From Pseudomonadota bacterium (GTDB lineage Bacteria; Pseudomonadota; Gammaproteobacteria; Pseudomonadales; Azotimanducaceae), in NCBI GenBank assembly GCA_027621895.1, contig JAQCAK010000170.1, positions 1-5,138 on the forward strand: 5,138 nucleotides of DNA, given 5' to 3'. The position numbers and the translations under genes are program-made. The notes under the pieces were generated by a model. It saw only the letters and a program-made list of their open reading frames with translations. It made no database searches and was not told the origin of the DNA. Shown here piece by piece: positions 1-5,138 of the stretch; position 1 is the stretch's first letter; each line of letters opens with the position of its first letter.

Positions 1-2353
1 CGAAGACGAGGAGATCCTGGCGACCATGAACGGTGAGCCTGCCGTACTGCTGCAGGTGCTTTCCACTGAAAACATGCAGGTCGTCAAAACATCCGATGCC
101 GTCAAGGCCTGGATGGAAGAACGGCAGAAAACACTGCCTGAGGGTGTGGATCTGACCATCTGGTTTGATACTGCTGATGTCTACAAAAGCCGGATGAGCA
201 CGATAGGCAACTCGGCCTACATGGGGTTGCTGCTGGTTTTCCTGGTTCTGATCCTGTCATTGCGGCCGAAGGTGGCGCTGTGGGTTACGGCCGGTATCGG
301 CGTCGCTTTCATGGGTACCTTCGCCCTGCTGCCTGCCAATGACGTCTCACTGAACATCATGTCGACCTTTGCATTCCTGCTGGTGCTGGGGATCGTGGTC
401 GATGATGCGATTGTTGTGGGGGAGAGTATTCACCAGCAGACGCATCGCATGGGCGGCGGTCCCAAGGGCGCAATTGAAGGTGCGATGGTTGTCAGTAAAC
501 CCGTATTTTTTGCGGTGCTGACCACCATGATTGCCTTTGCCCCCTGGTTCTTTGTGTCCGGTGAAGATGCCCAGGTGACCCGTCAATTGTCGATCGTCAT
601 CACCCTGGCACTGACCATTTCCCTGATTGAGGCTTTCCTGATCCTGCCGGCTCACCTGAAAGATCTTCACCACCGGGAAAAACTCTCGAAATGGGCGGCG
701 TGGCAGAAGAAGCTGGAAGAGGGCGTTGTCGGGTTTGCCAACACCTATTATCGGCGGGGCATTGAAAAGGCGATCGAGCATCGCTATGTGACGGCCGCCG
801 TCTTTATTACGGGTCTCGTCATCAGCCTGGGTGTGTTCAACAGCGGCTGGGTGAAATTCAACTTCATGCCCGACGTTGAGAACGAGATTATCTATGTGAA
901 CGTTGAGTTGCCCGTGGGCACACCCTATTCGCGAGCGCTGGCCGTGCTGGATCAACTTCAGGAAGCCGAGCTGAAGCTGATCGATGAGGTTGAAGCCGCC
1001 GCCGAGGCCACCGGCGGCACCGGCAAGTTGATTGAAGGCTGGTACACCCGTTCACGACGGGGTTCGGTGATTGCCATTGTCAAACTGGCGCCGCCGGAAA
1101 TCCGCGACCTGTCTGCGAAGCAGGCAGCCACCAGGCTGAGGGAACTGGTTGGAGAAATTCCCGATGCGGACAACATCGAAGTGAACTACACCATGAACAA
1201 TGGTGGTCCACAGCTGAGCTATGTCCTGTATCACCGGGATCTGGATCTGCTTCGTGAAGCCAGTCGAGAGCTGCAGGCCAAGCTCTATACTTACGACGGT
1301 ACCTTTTTCGTGCGCGACAACCTTCGCGGTGAAACCGATGAGCTTCATATCCGGCTGCTGCCGGGCGTGGAAAAAATGGGCGTCACACTCTCCGAGGTCT
1401 CAAGACAGGTTCGACAGGCCTACTATGGTGAAGAAGTGCAGCGTCTGCCCCGTGAAAACGGTGATGTGCGCGTGATGGTCAAGTACCCCCTGGACCTTCG
1501 CAGGAACCTTGAGAGCCTCAATCATTTCAGGGTCAGAACCAGTGATGGCCGGGAACTGCCGTTGATGTCGGTTGTGGACGTGGAGCTCACCTCGGGTGTC
1601 CAGCAGATCCAGCGGCGGGATGGCGAGCGGATGGTTCGGGTTTCCGCCCAGGTCGCGGATGATCTGAGCAATGATATCAATACCGACATTTCAGATAATT
1701 TCCTGCCCGACTTCGAAGCCCGTTATCCGGGTCTGAAGGTTGGCAAGAGCGGTCGCCAGGAAGCGGAAGAAGAATTCTTCAGTGAGATCGGTGCCCTTTA
1801 CGCGGTCGCGCTGTTCTCTATGTATGCCCTGATCGCCATTGCTTTCCGTTCCTACTTCCTGCCACTGCTGGTGATGACGGCCATTCCTTTCGGATTCATG
1901 GGGGCTGTTTACGGTCACCTGTTCTTTGGTGTTTCCATGGCGCTGTTTTCGTACTTTGGTATCGGCGCTGCGGCGGGAGTGGTGGTCAACGATAACCTGG
2001 TGCTGGTTGATTACATTGAGCGGCTGCGTGGTGAGGGTAAACGTCTGGTTGAGGCGGTGGTGGAATCCGGTGTGAACCGTTTTCGACCCATTCTGCTGAC
2101 GTCGGTGACGACATTCGTCGGTTTGATGCCGATCATGGCGGAACGTTCGACCGATGCCCAGTTCCTCAAACCTGCAGTGCTGGCGCTGGCGTTTGGCGTA
2201 CTGTTCGCGCTGTTCGTGACCCTGTTCATGGTCCCCGCGCTTTACTGCATCGGCGAGGATATCAAGCAGGGTCTCGGCTGGCTGCGAAGCCGGGTTGTCG
2301 GTTTCCTGAAGAATGTGTATTCCCCAGGAAAACCGTCTGCTGATCGCTCCTGA
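1..2353 (+). CDS. RND-family efflux permease, C-terminal ~783 residues (5' end outside window)
   Basis: This is an inner-membrane proton-driven pump subunit of the AcrB/HAE type, which normally exports drugs or other toxic compounds with a periplasmic adaptor and an outer-membrane channel. The reading frame is open from base 2 through eight codons before the ATG at 26, so that ATG is internal. Against AcrB (~1050 residues) about 280 N-terminal residues, including TM1, are missing. Counting from the ATG at 26: TM2 ~60-80, TM3 83-102, TM4 110-131 with the proton-relay Asp pair in GIVVDDAIVVGE (D126, D127), TM5-6 ~155-207, TM7 ~252-270, a second periplasmic porter/docking region ~275-580, and TM8-12 ~585-742. 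TM10 reads GVVVNDNLVLVDY, with Asn where AcrB has Lys940. I recall similar variants in uncharacterised proteobacterial RND proteins. The adaptor gene is probably upstream, outside the window. The substrate cannot be told. Confidence 0.96.
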   Translation, partial: EDEEILATMNGEPAVLLQVLSTENMQVVKTSDAVKAWMEERQKTLPEGVDLTIWFDTADVYKSRMSTIGNSAYMGLLLVFLVLILSLRPKVALWVTAGIGVAFMGTFALLPANDVSLNIMSTFAFLLVLGIVVDDAIVVGESIHQQTHRMGGGPKGAIEGAMVVSKPVFFAVLTTMIAFAPWFFVSGEDAQVTRQLSIVITLALTISLIEAFLILPAHLKDLHHREKLSKWAAWQKKLEEGVVGFANTYYRRGIEKAIEHRYVTAAVFITGLVISLGVFNSGWVKFNFMPDVENEIIYVNVELPVGTPYSRALAVLDQLQEAELKLIDEVEAAAEATGGTGKLIEGWYTRSRRGSVIAIVKLAPPEIRDLSAKQAATRLRELVGEIPDADNIEVNYTMNNGGPQLSYVLYHRDLDLLREASRELQAKLYTYDGTFFVRDNLRGETDELHIRLLPGVEKMGVTLSEVSRQVRQAYYGEEVQRLPRENGDVRVMVKYPLDLRRNLESLNHFRVRTSDGRELPLMSVVDVELTSGVQQIQRRDGERMVRVSAQVADDLSNDINTDISDNFLPDFEARYPGLKVGKSGRQEAEEEFFSEIGALYAVALFSMYALIAIAFRSYFLPLLVMTAIPFGFMGAVYGHLFFGVSMALFSYFGIGAAAGVVVNDNLVLVDYIERLRGEGKRLVEAVVESGVNRFRPILLTSVTTFVGLMPIMAERSTDAQFLKPAVLALAFGVLFALFVTLFMVPALYCIGEDIKQGLGWLRSRVVGFLKNVYSPGKPSADRS

Positions 2354-2371
2354 GTCCTGAGTCCAGGGCTC
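2352..2371 (+). terminator. Stem-loop at the RND permease stop codon, possible terminator without a T-run
   Basis: GAGTCCTG (2352-2359) pairs with CAGGGCTC (2364-2371) around the tetraloop AGTC. In + strand RNA this gives eight pairs, one of them a U-G wobble. On the - strand that position becomes an A-C mismatch, so the hairpin favours the RND transcript. It begins inside the TGA stop and reaches the stop of the converging GST gene. No U-tract follows, so it is not a textbook intrinsic terminator. It could instead protect a 3' end or assist Rho-dependent termination. Confidence 0.4.
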
Positions 2372-2976
2372 TAGTCCAGGGATTGTGCACGCTTGAGCGC
2401 TTCACGGCTGTAGCAGCGCTCGAGCCAGTCCACGACGTTGTGGTAACCCGTGAAGTCGAACTTCACCATCTGCATCAGCTGCATGACACCGGCCACGTTG
2501 AGATCCGCAACGGTAAACTCATCGCCCAGCAGGTAGGGCCGATCGGCCAGCGTTGTATTCAGCACATTCAATGGTCGCTTCAGTGATTCCGTGGCACTGT
2601 CGATGATGGACTGGTCGATATTATCCCTGTTGAAAAATGTCTGTATCACGATCTGCATCTGCAGGGGTTCAATCTCGCTGATGGCCCAGACGCTCCATTG
2701 AATGGCGACAGCCTCGTCCGCTTCATTGTCAGGGTAAAGCGCCGGTGCGTATTTGCGAATGAGGTAGAGGTTAATGGCCATGGACTCGAACAGCGTCAGA
2801 TCGCCGTCGACCAGGGCAGGAATCCGGCCGTTGGGGTTCACCGCAAGATACTCTTCGGTCTTTGAATCACTGAAAAAGTGTGTCGGCACATGGGTGTAGT
2901 CGATTCCTGTTTCCTCGATTGCCCAGAGGGACCTGATTGCCCGGGAGCCGGAGACACCGTAGATTCTGATCGTCAT
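2371..2976 (-). CDS. Glutathione S-transferase family protein, 201 residues
   Basis: A cytosolic GST-fold protein that would conjugate or reduce electrophiles with glutathione. The N-terminal thioredoxin-like domain (~1-78) starts TIRIYGVSGSRA; Ser9 or Ser11 is a candidate for the glutathione-activating residue. It carries the glutathione-site signature NGRIPALVDGD (49-59, cis-Pro53) and ESMAINLYL (64-72, with Glu64-Ser65). The all-helical C-terminal domain contains the N-capping box GDEFTVADL (151-159). The length is normal for bacterial GSTs. I chose the start at 2976 because AAGGA (2984-2988) lies 7 nt upstream and the GST fold begins at once. The frame is open a further 20 codons to 3036, but those residues are atypical and would run over the promoter. 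It converges on the RND gene with 17 bp between stops and is divergent from tdk. The GST subclass and substrate are not clear. Confidence 0.93.
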   Translation of the reverse strand: MTIRIYGVSGSRAIRSLWAIEETGIDYTHVPTHFFSDSKTEEYLAVNPNGRIPALVDGDLTLFESMAINLYLIRKYAPALYPDNEADEAVAIQWSVWAISEIEPLQMQIVIQTFFNRDNIDQSIIDSATESLKRPLNVLNTTLADRPYLLGDEFTVADLNVAGVMQLMQMVKFDFTGYHNVVDWLERCYSREALKRAQSLD

Positions 2977-2983
2977 TAAAGTT

Positions 2984-2988
2984 TCCTT
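2984..2988 (-). promoter_or_regulatory. Ribosome binding site of the GST gene (decides the start)
   Basis: On the - strand the sequence reads AAGGA, 7 nt before the ATG at 2976. This is a good Shine-Dalgarno match at normal spacing. It favours this ATG over the in-frame ATG at 3036. Confidence 0.7.
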
Positions 2989-3009
2989 AGTCTTGCTTGC
3001 ATGGGTTTG

Positions 3010-3039
3010 TTGAAACTGCATCGTTGAACAGGCCATTAT
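3010..3039 (+). promoter_or_regulatory. Candidate tdk promoter, TTGAAA-18 bp-CATTAT
   Basis: TTGAAA (3010-3015) and CATTAT (3034-3039) are separated by 18 bp, a reasonable sigma-70 pair. Transcription would then begin at about 3046, which is the A of the tdk ATG, implying a leaderless or nearly leaderless mRNA. An alternative is that the true promoter is further upstream inside the GST gene. Confidence 0.35.
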
Positions 3040-3040
3040 A
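3035..3040 (-). promoter_or_regulatory. Consensus -10 box for the GST gene
   Basis: The - strand reads a perfect TATAAT here. It would start transcription near 3028 and give a leader of about 50 nt before the GST ATG. The matching -35 position lies inside the first codons of tdk and is a poor match to TTGACA, so an activator or another contact may be needed. The same bases overlap the likely tdk promoter on the other strand. Confidence 0.45.
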
Positions 3041-3045
3041 GTCGG

Positions 3046-3630
3046 ATGGCCAAACTTTATTTCTATTACTCCTCCATGAATGCCGGGAAGTCCACCTCGC
3101 TGTTACAGGCCAGCTATAACTACCGCGAACGCGGCATGAATACCCTGGTGCTTTCCCCGGCCATTGATGATCGATATGGCGCGGGCAAGGTCACTTCCCG
3201 CATCGGTCTGCAGGCCGAGGCCAGCGCCATCAGGTCTGACGACAACCTTTATGACCTGATTGGCGAATCGAATGATGCAGCGCAGTTACACTGTGTGCTG
3301 GTAGACGAGGCGCAGTTCCTCACCCGCGAACAGGTCAGGCAGCTGGGTCAGGTCTGTGATGATCTTGATGTTCCTGTGCTGGCCTACGGATTGCGAACGG
3401 ATTTTCTCGGCGAGCCTTTCGAAGGCAGCAAGTACCTGCTGGCCTGGGCTGATAATCTCAAGGAAATCAAGGCGATATGCCATTGTGGCAGCAAGGCGAC
3501 CATGGTGATCCGCATGGACGAACAGGGCAGGGCGTTAACCAGCGGGGAAAGTATCGAGATCGGTGGGAATGATCGCTACGTATCCATGTGCCGGCAGCAC
3601 TTCTATGAGGCCCTGGCGACATCCGGGTAG
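3046..3630 (+). CDS. tdk: Thymidine kinase, 194 residues
   Basis: Cytosolic salvage enzyme that phosphorylates thymidine (and deoxyuridine) to the monophosphate with ATP. It is the type II (TK1-like) enzyme, very close in pattern to E. coli Tdk: N-terminus AKLYFYYSSMNAGKST, with P-loop Gly14-Lys15-Ser16; Walker-B-like LVDEAQFL (85-92) with Glu88 the expected catalytic base; YGLRTDF (114-120); and a zinc site formed by Cys145, Cys147, Cys182 and His185. The lasso/thymidine-binding segment near GGNDRYVS (173-180) is present. The enzyme is slightly shorter than the E. coli one (205 residues), the difference being at the C-terminal tail. The ATG at 3046 matches the family's N-terminus exactly, yet only a weak AGG, about 13 nt upstream, is visible as a ribosome site. 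The stop lies 28 bp inside the opposing gene. All key residues are intact. Confidence 0.97.
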   Translation: MAKLYFYYSSMNAGKSTSLLQASYNYRERGMNTLVLSPAIDDRYGAGKVTSRIGLQAEASAIRSDDNLYDLIGESNDAAQLHCVLVDEAQFLTREQVRQLGQVCDDLDVPVLAYGLRTDFLGEPFEGSKYLLAWADNLKEIKAICHCGSKATMVIRMDEQGRALTSGESIEIGGNDRYVSMCRQHFYEALATSG

Positions 3631-4001
3631 TCGTCCATGAGCCAGGCCACGGCCTCTTCATAGGATGTAAAGATCCCCAGACTTCTTGGCATTGCCTCCG
3701 CCAGTTTGGCGTAAAGACGGGCTGGCGCAACGTGGTTGCGTCCACCCACGAGAATGGCACTGCGTCCACCTGACATATGGGACCAGAGTTCGGTCGAATC
3801 ATCGACCATGCGAAACACATCGGTGGCCGGCGCATCACCTTTCATCCTGCGTGAATCCCACAGGACAGGACGGCTCATGTCACGGTTTGGATCAAGATAA
3901 AGGCGCCGCTGGGCTTCTATGACCTCGTGCGGTGCCAGGGGTCCCCGGATGATCTGCACGTCATAGGGAAGATTTTCGTTGCATAGAGTTTCGATCGACA
4001 T
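3603..4001 (-). CDS. Conserved hypothetical protein, 132 residues, possibly SpoIIAA/STAS-like
   Basis: A small soluble protein with no signal peptide or membrane segment. Visible elements are an early strand and turn, DVQIIRGPL (14-22), a helix with basic residues (EVIEAQRRLYL, 26-36), a central strand ending in PVLWDSRRM (45-53), a second strand SAILVGGRN (81-89), a helix ARLYAKLAEAM (94-104), and a final strand-helix GIFTSYEEAVAWL (109-121). The alternation and the 'LWDSR ... hydrophobic strand ... SYEEAVAWL' pattern resemble the SpoIIAA-like/STAS group of bacterial proteins of about this size. That is a family resemblance, not a firm assignment, and the role is unknown. The first Met is at 4001, with no clear Shine-Dalgarno before it. 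Its tail overlaps the tdk tail by 28 bp on the other strand. The short DRRD gene lies upstream in the same direction. Confidence 0.8.
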   Translation of the reverse strand: MSIETLCNENLPYDVQIIRGPLAPHEVIEAQRRLYLDPNRDMSRPVLWDSRRMKGDAPATDVFRMVDDSTELWSHMSGGRSAILVGGRNHVAPARLYAKLAEAMPRSLGIFTSYEEAVAWLMDDYPDVARAS

Positions 4002-4029
4002 GCCGGCGTTAAGCTTGGGGAATGCGCGT

Positions 4030-4060
4030 ATTGTAGGAAAGTTCCGATTCTTTAAGGTAA
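4030..4060 (-). promoter_or_regulatory. Candidate promoter for the 132-residue protein
   Basis: On the - strand TACAAT (4030-4035) is a good -10 box. TTACCT (4055-4060) is a weak -35 at a long 19-bp spacing. A start near 4023 would leave a leader of about 20 nt before the ATG at 4001. The leader has no strong ribosome site. Confidence 0.3.
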
Positions 4061-4100
4061 GAGGTTTGTAACTGATTTGTCAGGCTGGTTTTACTCGCCG

Positions 4101-4250
4101 TCAGTCCGGCTGTCGCCTGCGATCAGGCTTCTGGCGCCGCGGATTCTGTTCCTGAACAATCCTGTCGCTGTCACGGCGGTCTGAATGGGAGTCACGGCGG
4201 TCCGGCGGACCCTTGCGCCTTTCTACCCGCTTGTTGTCTTCGTTACTCAT
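4101..4250 (-). CDS. Small arginine/aspartate-rich hypothetical protein, 49 residues
   Basis: A short ORF on the - strand starts at ATG 4250 and ends at TGA 4101-4103. The protein begins MSNEDNKRVERRKGPPDRRD, then repeats the unit as SDRRDSD, and ends with a tail rich in Arg, Gln, Pro and Asp (RRQKPDRRRQPD). It is extremely hydrophilic, with about 13 Arg, no aromatic residue, no Cys and no membrane segment, and is probably disordered. GAGG lies 3 nt before the ATG, closer than usual. Two things favour a real gene: the acidic-polar MSNED start typical of expressed bacterial proteins, and a patterned rather than random composition. It sits in an otherwise empty gap, upstream of and parallel to the 132-residue gene, 99 bp away. 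The function is unknown; such basic tails can bind nucleic acid or anionic membranes, but this is only inference. Confidence 0.55.
   Translation of the reverse strand: MSNEDNKRVERRKGPPDRRDSHSDRRDSDRIVQEQNPRRQKPDRRRQPD
4170..4202. repeat. Pair of 12-bp direct repeats GTCACGGCGGTC
   Basis: The identical 12-mer occurs at 4170-4181 and 4191-4202, 21 bp apart start to start. It therefore keeps the reading frame and encodes the two DRRD units of the small protein on the - strand. A short internal duplication is the simplest origin. Confidence 0.8.
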
Positions 4251-4278
4251 GAGCCTCAGTACAGTTCAAATGAGGCCT

Positions 4279-4307
4279 AGGATAAGTAAGCCACGGGTCT
4301 TATGCAA
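4279..4307 (-). promoter_or_regulatory. Weak candidate promoter for the small DRRD protein
   Basis: On the - strand TTGCAT (4302-4307) and TATCCT (4279-4284) are 17 bp apart. Each box matches the sigma-70 consensus only in part (3 of 6 and 4 of 6). A start near 4272 would give a leader of about 20 nt. The main support is its position ahead of the ORF. Confidence 0.22.
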
Positions 4308-4320
4308 CGTTGACGGGTGA

Positions 4321-4338
4321 CGCCCGATGACCCGGGCG
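4321..4338 (+). other. GC-rich hairpin just upstream of the membrane-protein gene
   Basis: CGCCCG (4321-4326) is an exact inverted repeat of CGGGCG (4333-4338), with a 6-nt loop. The right arm ends 13 nt before the ATG at 4352. It could be a 5'-leader hairpin affecting translation or a protein-binding palindrome; no T-run follows it. A competing pairing, CGGG (4314-4317) with CCCG (4323-4326), overlaps it. Confidence 0.35.
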
Positions 4339-4351
4339 GTATGCTTCTGCC

Positions 4352-5017
4352 ATGCGATCCCTGTATTTCGTTCCGCTTCTCACCGGTCTGCTGCCGATCA
4401 TCGCCATTCATCTGACCTACCTCGTGTCTGCCGCCGAGGGCTTCGTTCCCTGGTGTTTTCCTTACTTTGAAAGCTGCACATCGATCAGTGCGACGGGTCG
4501 CCATGGAACGGCCTACTTTCTCTTCAAGGCGACGATGATTCCTGCAGCCATGCTGCTGATGCTTCACTGGTCGCTGTCGTCACTCTGGTTGCGTTCCCTG
4601 GGCGATAGTGGCCGAGCACTCCCAGTCATTCTGGTGCTTGGGGTCCTAGGGGCGGTTTTCCTGATTGTTTATACGGTGGCACTGGGTGCAGCAGGCGACA
4701 GCATGCGTTTGCAGCGGAGAATCGGGGTAGTGCTCTATTTCACGCTAACCTATCTCTGCCAGTTGCTGGTGGTCTGGCGGCTGCGCAGAATCACCCGGCC
4801 GGGAGCGATCCTTAACGGGATGCTGGGCCTGAGCCTGTGCACCCTTGCGATCGGCATGGCCACCCTGCTACTGGATGTCTCGATTGAGAACTACGATGAC
4901 TACGAGGATGCCTTCGAGTGGATCCTCGCGCTGCTTGTTCATCTGCACTTCCTGCTGGCCTGTATGCTCTGGCGGCAGACACGGTTTTCAGCCGGATTTA
5001 GGTCTCTTGATGTCTAG
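4352..5017 (+). CDS. Six-helix membrane protein, 221 residues, tentatively Frag1/DRAM/Sfk1-like
   Basis: An integral inner-membrane protein of unknown function. Predicted hydrophobic helices lie at about 5-25, 54-75, 90-113, 124-144, 152-174 and 185-206, with positive residues (RLQRR 119-123, RLRRITR 143-149) at likely cytoplasmic edges. The loop after TM1 carries the best marker, PWCFPYFESCTSISATGR (33-50), with Cys35 and Cys42 possibly forming a disulfide, followed by HGTAYFLFKA at the start of TM2. Six helices and an 'IS-x-TG' loop before TM2 recall the Frag1/DRAM/Sfk1 family; I am not certain of this. A conserved acidic patch, NYDDYEDAFEW (180-190), precedes the last helix. The ATG at 4352 is the only start after the in-frame TGA at 4328, and no clear Shine-Dalgarno precedes it. 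The stop at 5015-5017 overlaps the next candidate start. Confidence 0.88.
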   Translation: MRSLYFVPLLTGLLPIIAIHLTYLVSAAEGFVPWCFPYFESCTSISATGRHGTAYFLFKATMIPAAMLLMLHWSLSSLWLRSLGDSGRALPVILVLGVLGAVFLIVYTVALGAAGDSMRLQRRIGVVLYFTLTYLCQLLVVWRLRRITRPGAILNGMLGLSLCTLAIGMATLLLDVSIENYDDYEDAFEWILALLVHLHFLLACMLWRQTRFSAGFRSLDV

Positions 5018-5138
5018 CAGGTACCCCTGGCCTGGGCGGAGCGGGAGCAGTAGGGTTGCTGGGCAGGTCTTTCCTTGCGCGCGGTGGCACCATCACCCTC
5101 GTCGACGCCAGCAGACTGGCATCCGCAGATGACCGCTG
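5010..5138 (+). CDS. Start of a probable FAD/NAD-binding oxidoreductase, frame disrupted, 3' end outside window
   Basis: ATG at 5010 overlaps the upstream stop (ATGTCTAG) and has AGG at 5000-5002, 7 nt ahead, so it looks like a coupled start (MSSRYP). Its own frame then becomes low-quality (Arg, Ser, His, Pro) and stops at 5132. The frame one base later (codons from 5011, open to the window edge) instead reads GGAGAVGLLGRSFL, then TITLVDASRL and a DDR. This is a GxGxxG dinucleotide-binding loop, a helix, and a second strand ending in Asp 17 residues after the last Gly, as in flavoproteins. The DDR shortly after recalls the UbiH/VisC monooxygenases, but that is a guess. Joining the two needs skipping one base at about 5025-5031, near the CCCC run at 5024-5027. 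This could be a sequencing indel, a frameshifted gene, or a rare start (TTG 5056 would lose the GxGxxG). Too little is visible to name the enzyme. Confidence 0.45.

Noticed and set aside
347..955. 202-residue open frame on the - strand inside the RND gene
   Set aside because: It is the mirror of a strongly coding hydrophobic sequence. Its translation is rich in His, Gln and Gly without family features, and the + strand RND frame is unambiguous.
2977..3036. 20-residue N-terminal extension of the GST
   Set aside because: The GST fold starts at the Met at 2976, which has a good ribosome site. The extension would span the -10 box and has no GST-like sequence.
3615..3635. Possible terminator hairpin at the tdk stop (GGCGAC/GTCGTC)
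   Set aside because: The six-bp stem has a wobble, a 9-nt loop and no T-run, and lies within two coding regions; too weak to list as a feature.
3467..3922. Other open frames opposite or out of frame with tdk and the 132-residue gene (3467-3838 -, 3686-3922 +)
   Set aside because: They are Trp-, Pro-, His- and Arg-rich shadow translations with no motif, overlapping genes that have clear protein-like patterns.
4072..4083. CTGA-TTTG-TCAG mini-hairpin between the small ORF and the 132-residue gene
   Set aside because: Only four base pairs; expected by chance.
4277..4567. 96-residue - strand frame opposite the start of the membrane-protein gene
   Set aside because: Its translation is low in hydrophobic residues and unpatterned, and the + strand frame has a clear membrane-protein pattern.
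4845..5132. 95-residue + strand frame starting inside the membrane-protein gene
   Set aside because: The part before 5010 is a shadow. Only the ATG at 5010 within it is plausible as a start, and the frame after about 5028 looks non-coding.
5014..5138. - strand frame open from the window edge to a TAG that overlaps the membrane-protein stop at CTAG
   Set aside because: A convergent tail was considered, but the translation has no recognisable pattern, whereas the + strand frame from 5011 shows a dinucleotide-binding motif.

Overview
The window looks like ordinary chromosomal DNA from a moderately GC-rich proteobacterium, most likely a gammaproteobacterium. The main support is a thymidine kinase that follows the Escherichia coli Tdk pattern almost throughout. 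A Gram-negative RND efflux permease and a bacterial-type glutathione S-transferase agree with this. I cannot name the genus. No rRNA, tRNA, CRISPR array, insertion sequence, integrase or phage gene is visible.

Layout from left to right. Bases 1-2353 (+) hold the C-terminal three quarters of an RND inner-membrane efflux permease whose first ~280 residues lie outside the window. A stem-loop sits on its stop codon. Converging on it is a glutathione S-transferase (2371-2976, -). This is transcribed divergently from thymidine kinase tdk (3046-3630, +) across a 69-bp gap that seems to hold overlapping promoters. The tdk 3' end overlaps by 28 bp the 3' end of a 132-residue soluble protein on the other strand (3603-4001, -), possibly SpoIIAA/STAS-like. 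Upstream of that, on the same strand, is an unlisted short ORF for a 49-residue, arginine- and aspartate-rich protein (4101-4250, -) with a repeated DRRD motif. About 100 bp further on, a divergent gene (4352-5017, +) encodes a six-helix membrane protein that may belong to the Frag1/DRAM/Sfk1 type.

The last 129 bases appear to start another + strand gene. The only well-placed ATG (5010, overlapping the previous stop) is in one frame. The next frame over reads as the N-terminal dinucleotide-binding fold of a flavoprotein (GAGAVG, then an acidic residue at the end of the second strand). This points to a +1 frame discontinuity near 5025-5031 or to a non-standard start.

The genes do not form one pathway. 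They are mostly single-gene units in convergent and divergent pairs: export of toxic compounds (RND), glutathione-dependent chemistry (GST), thymidine salvage (Tdk), plus uncharacterised proteins. I see no convincing new multi-gene system. The most useful leads are the small DRRD protein and the frame anomaly at the right edge.
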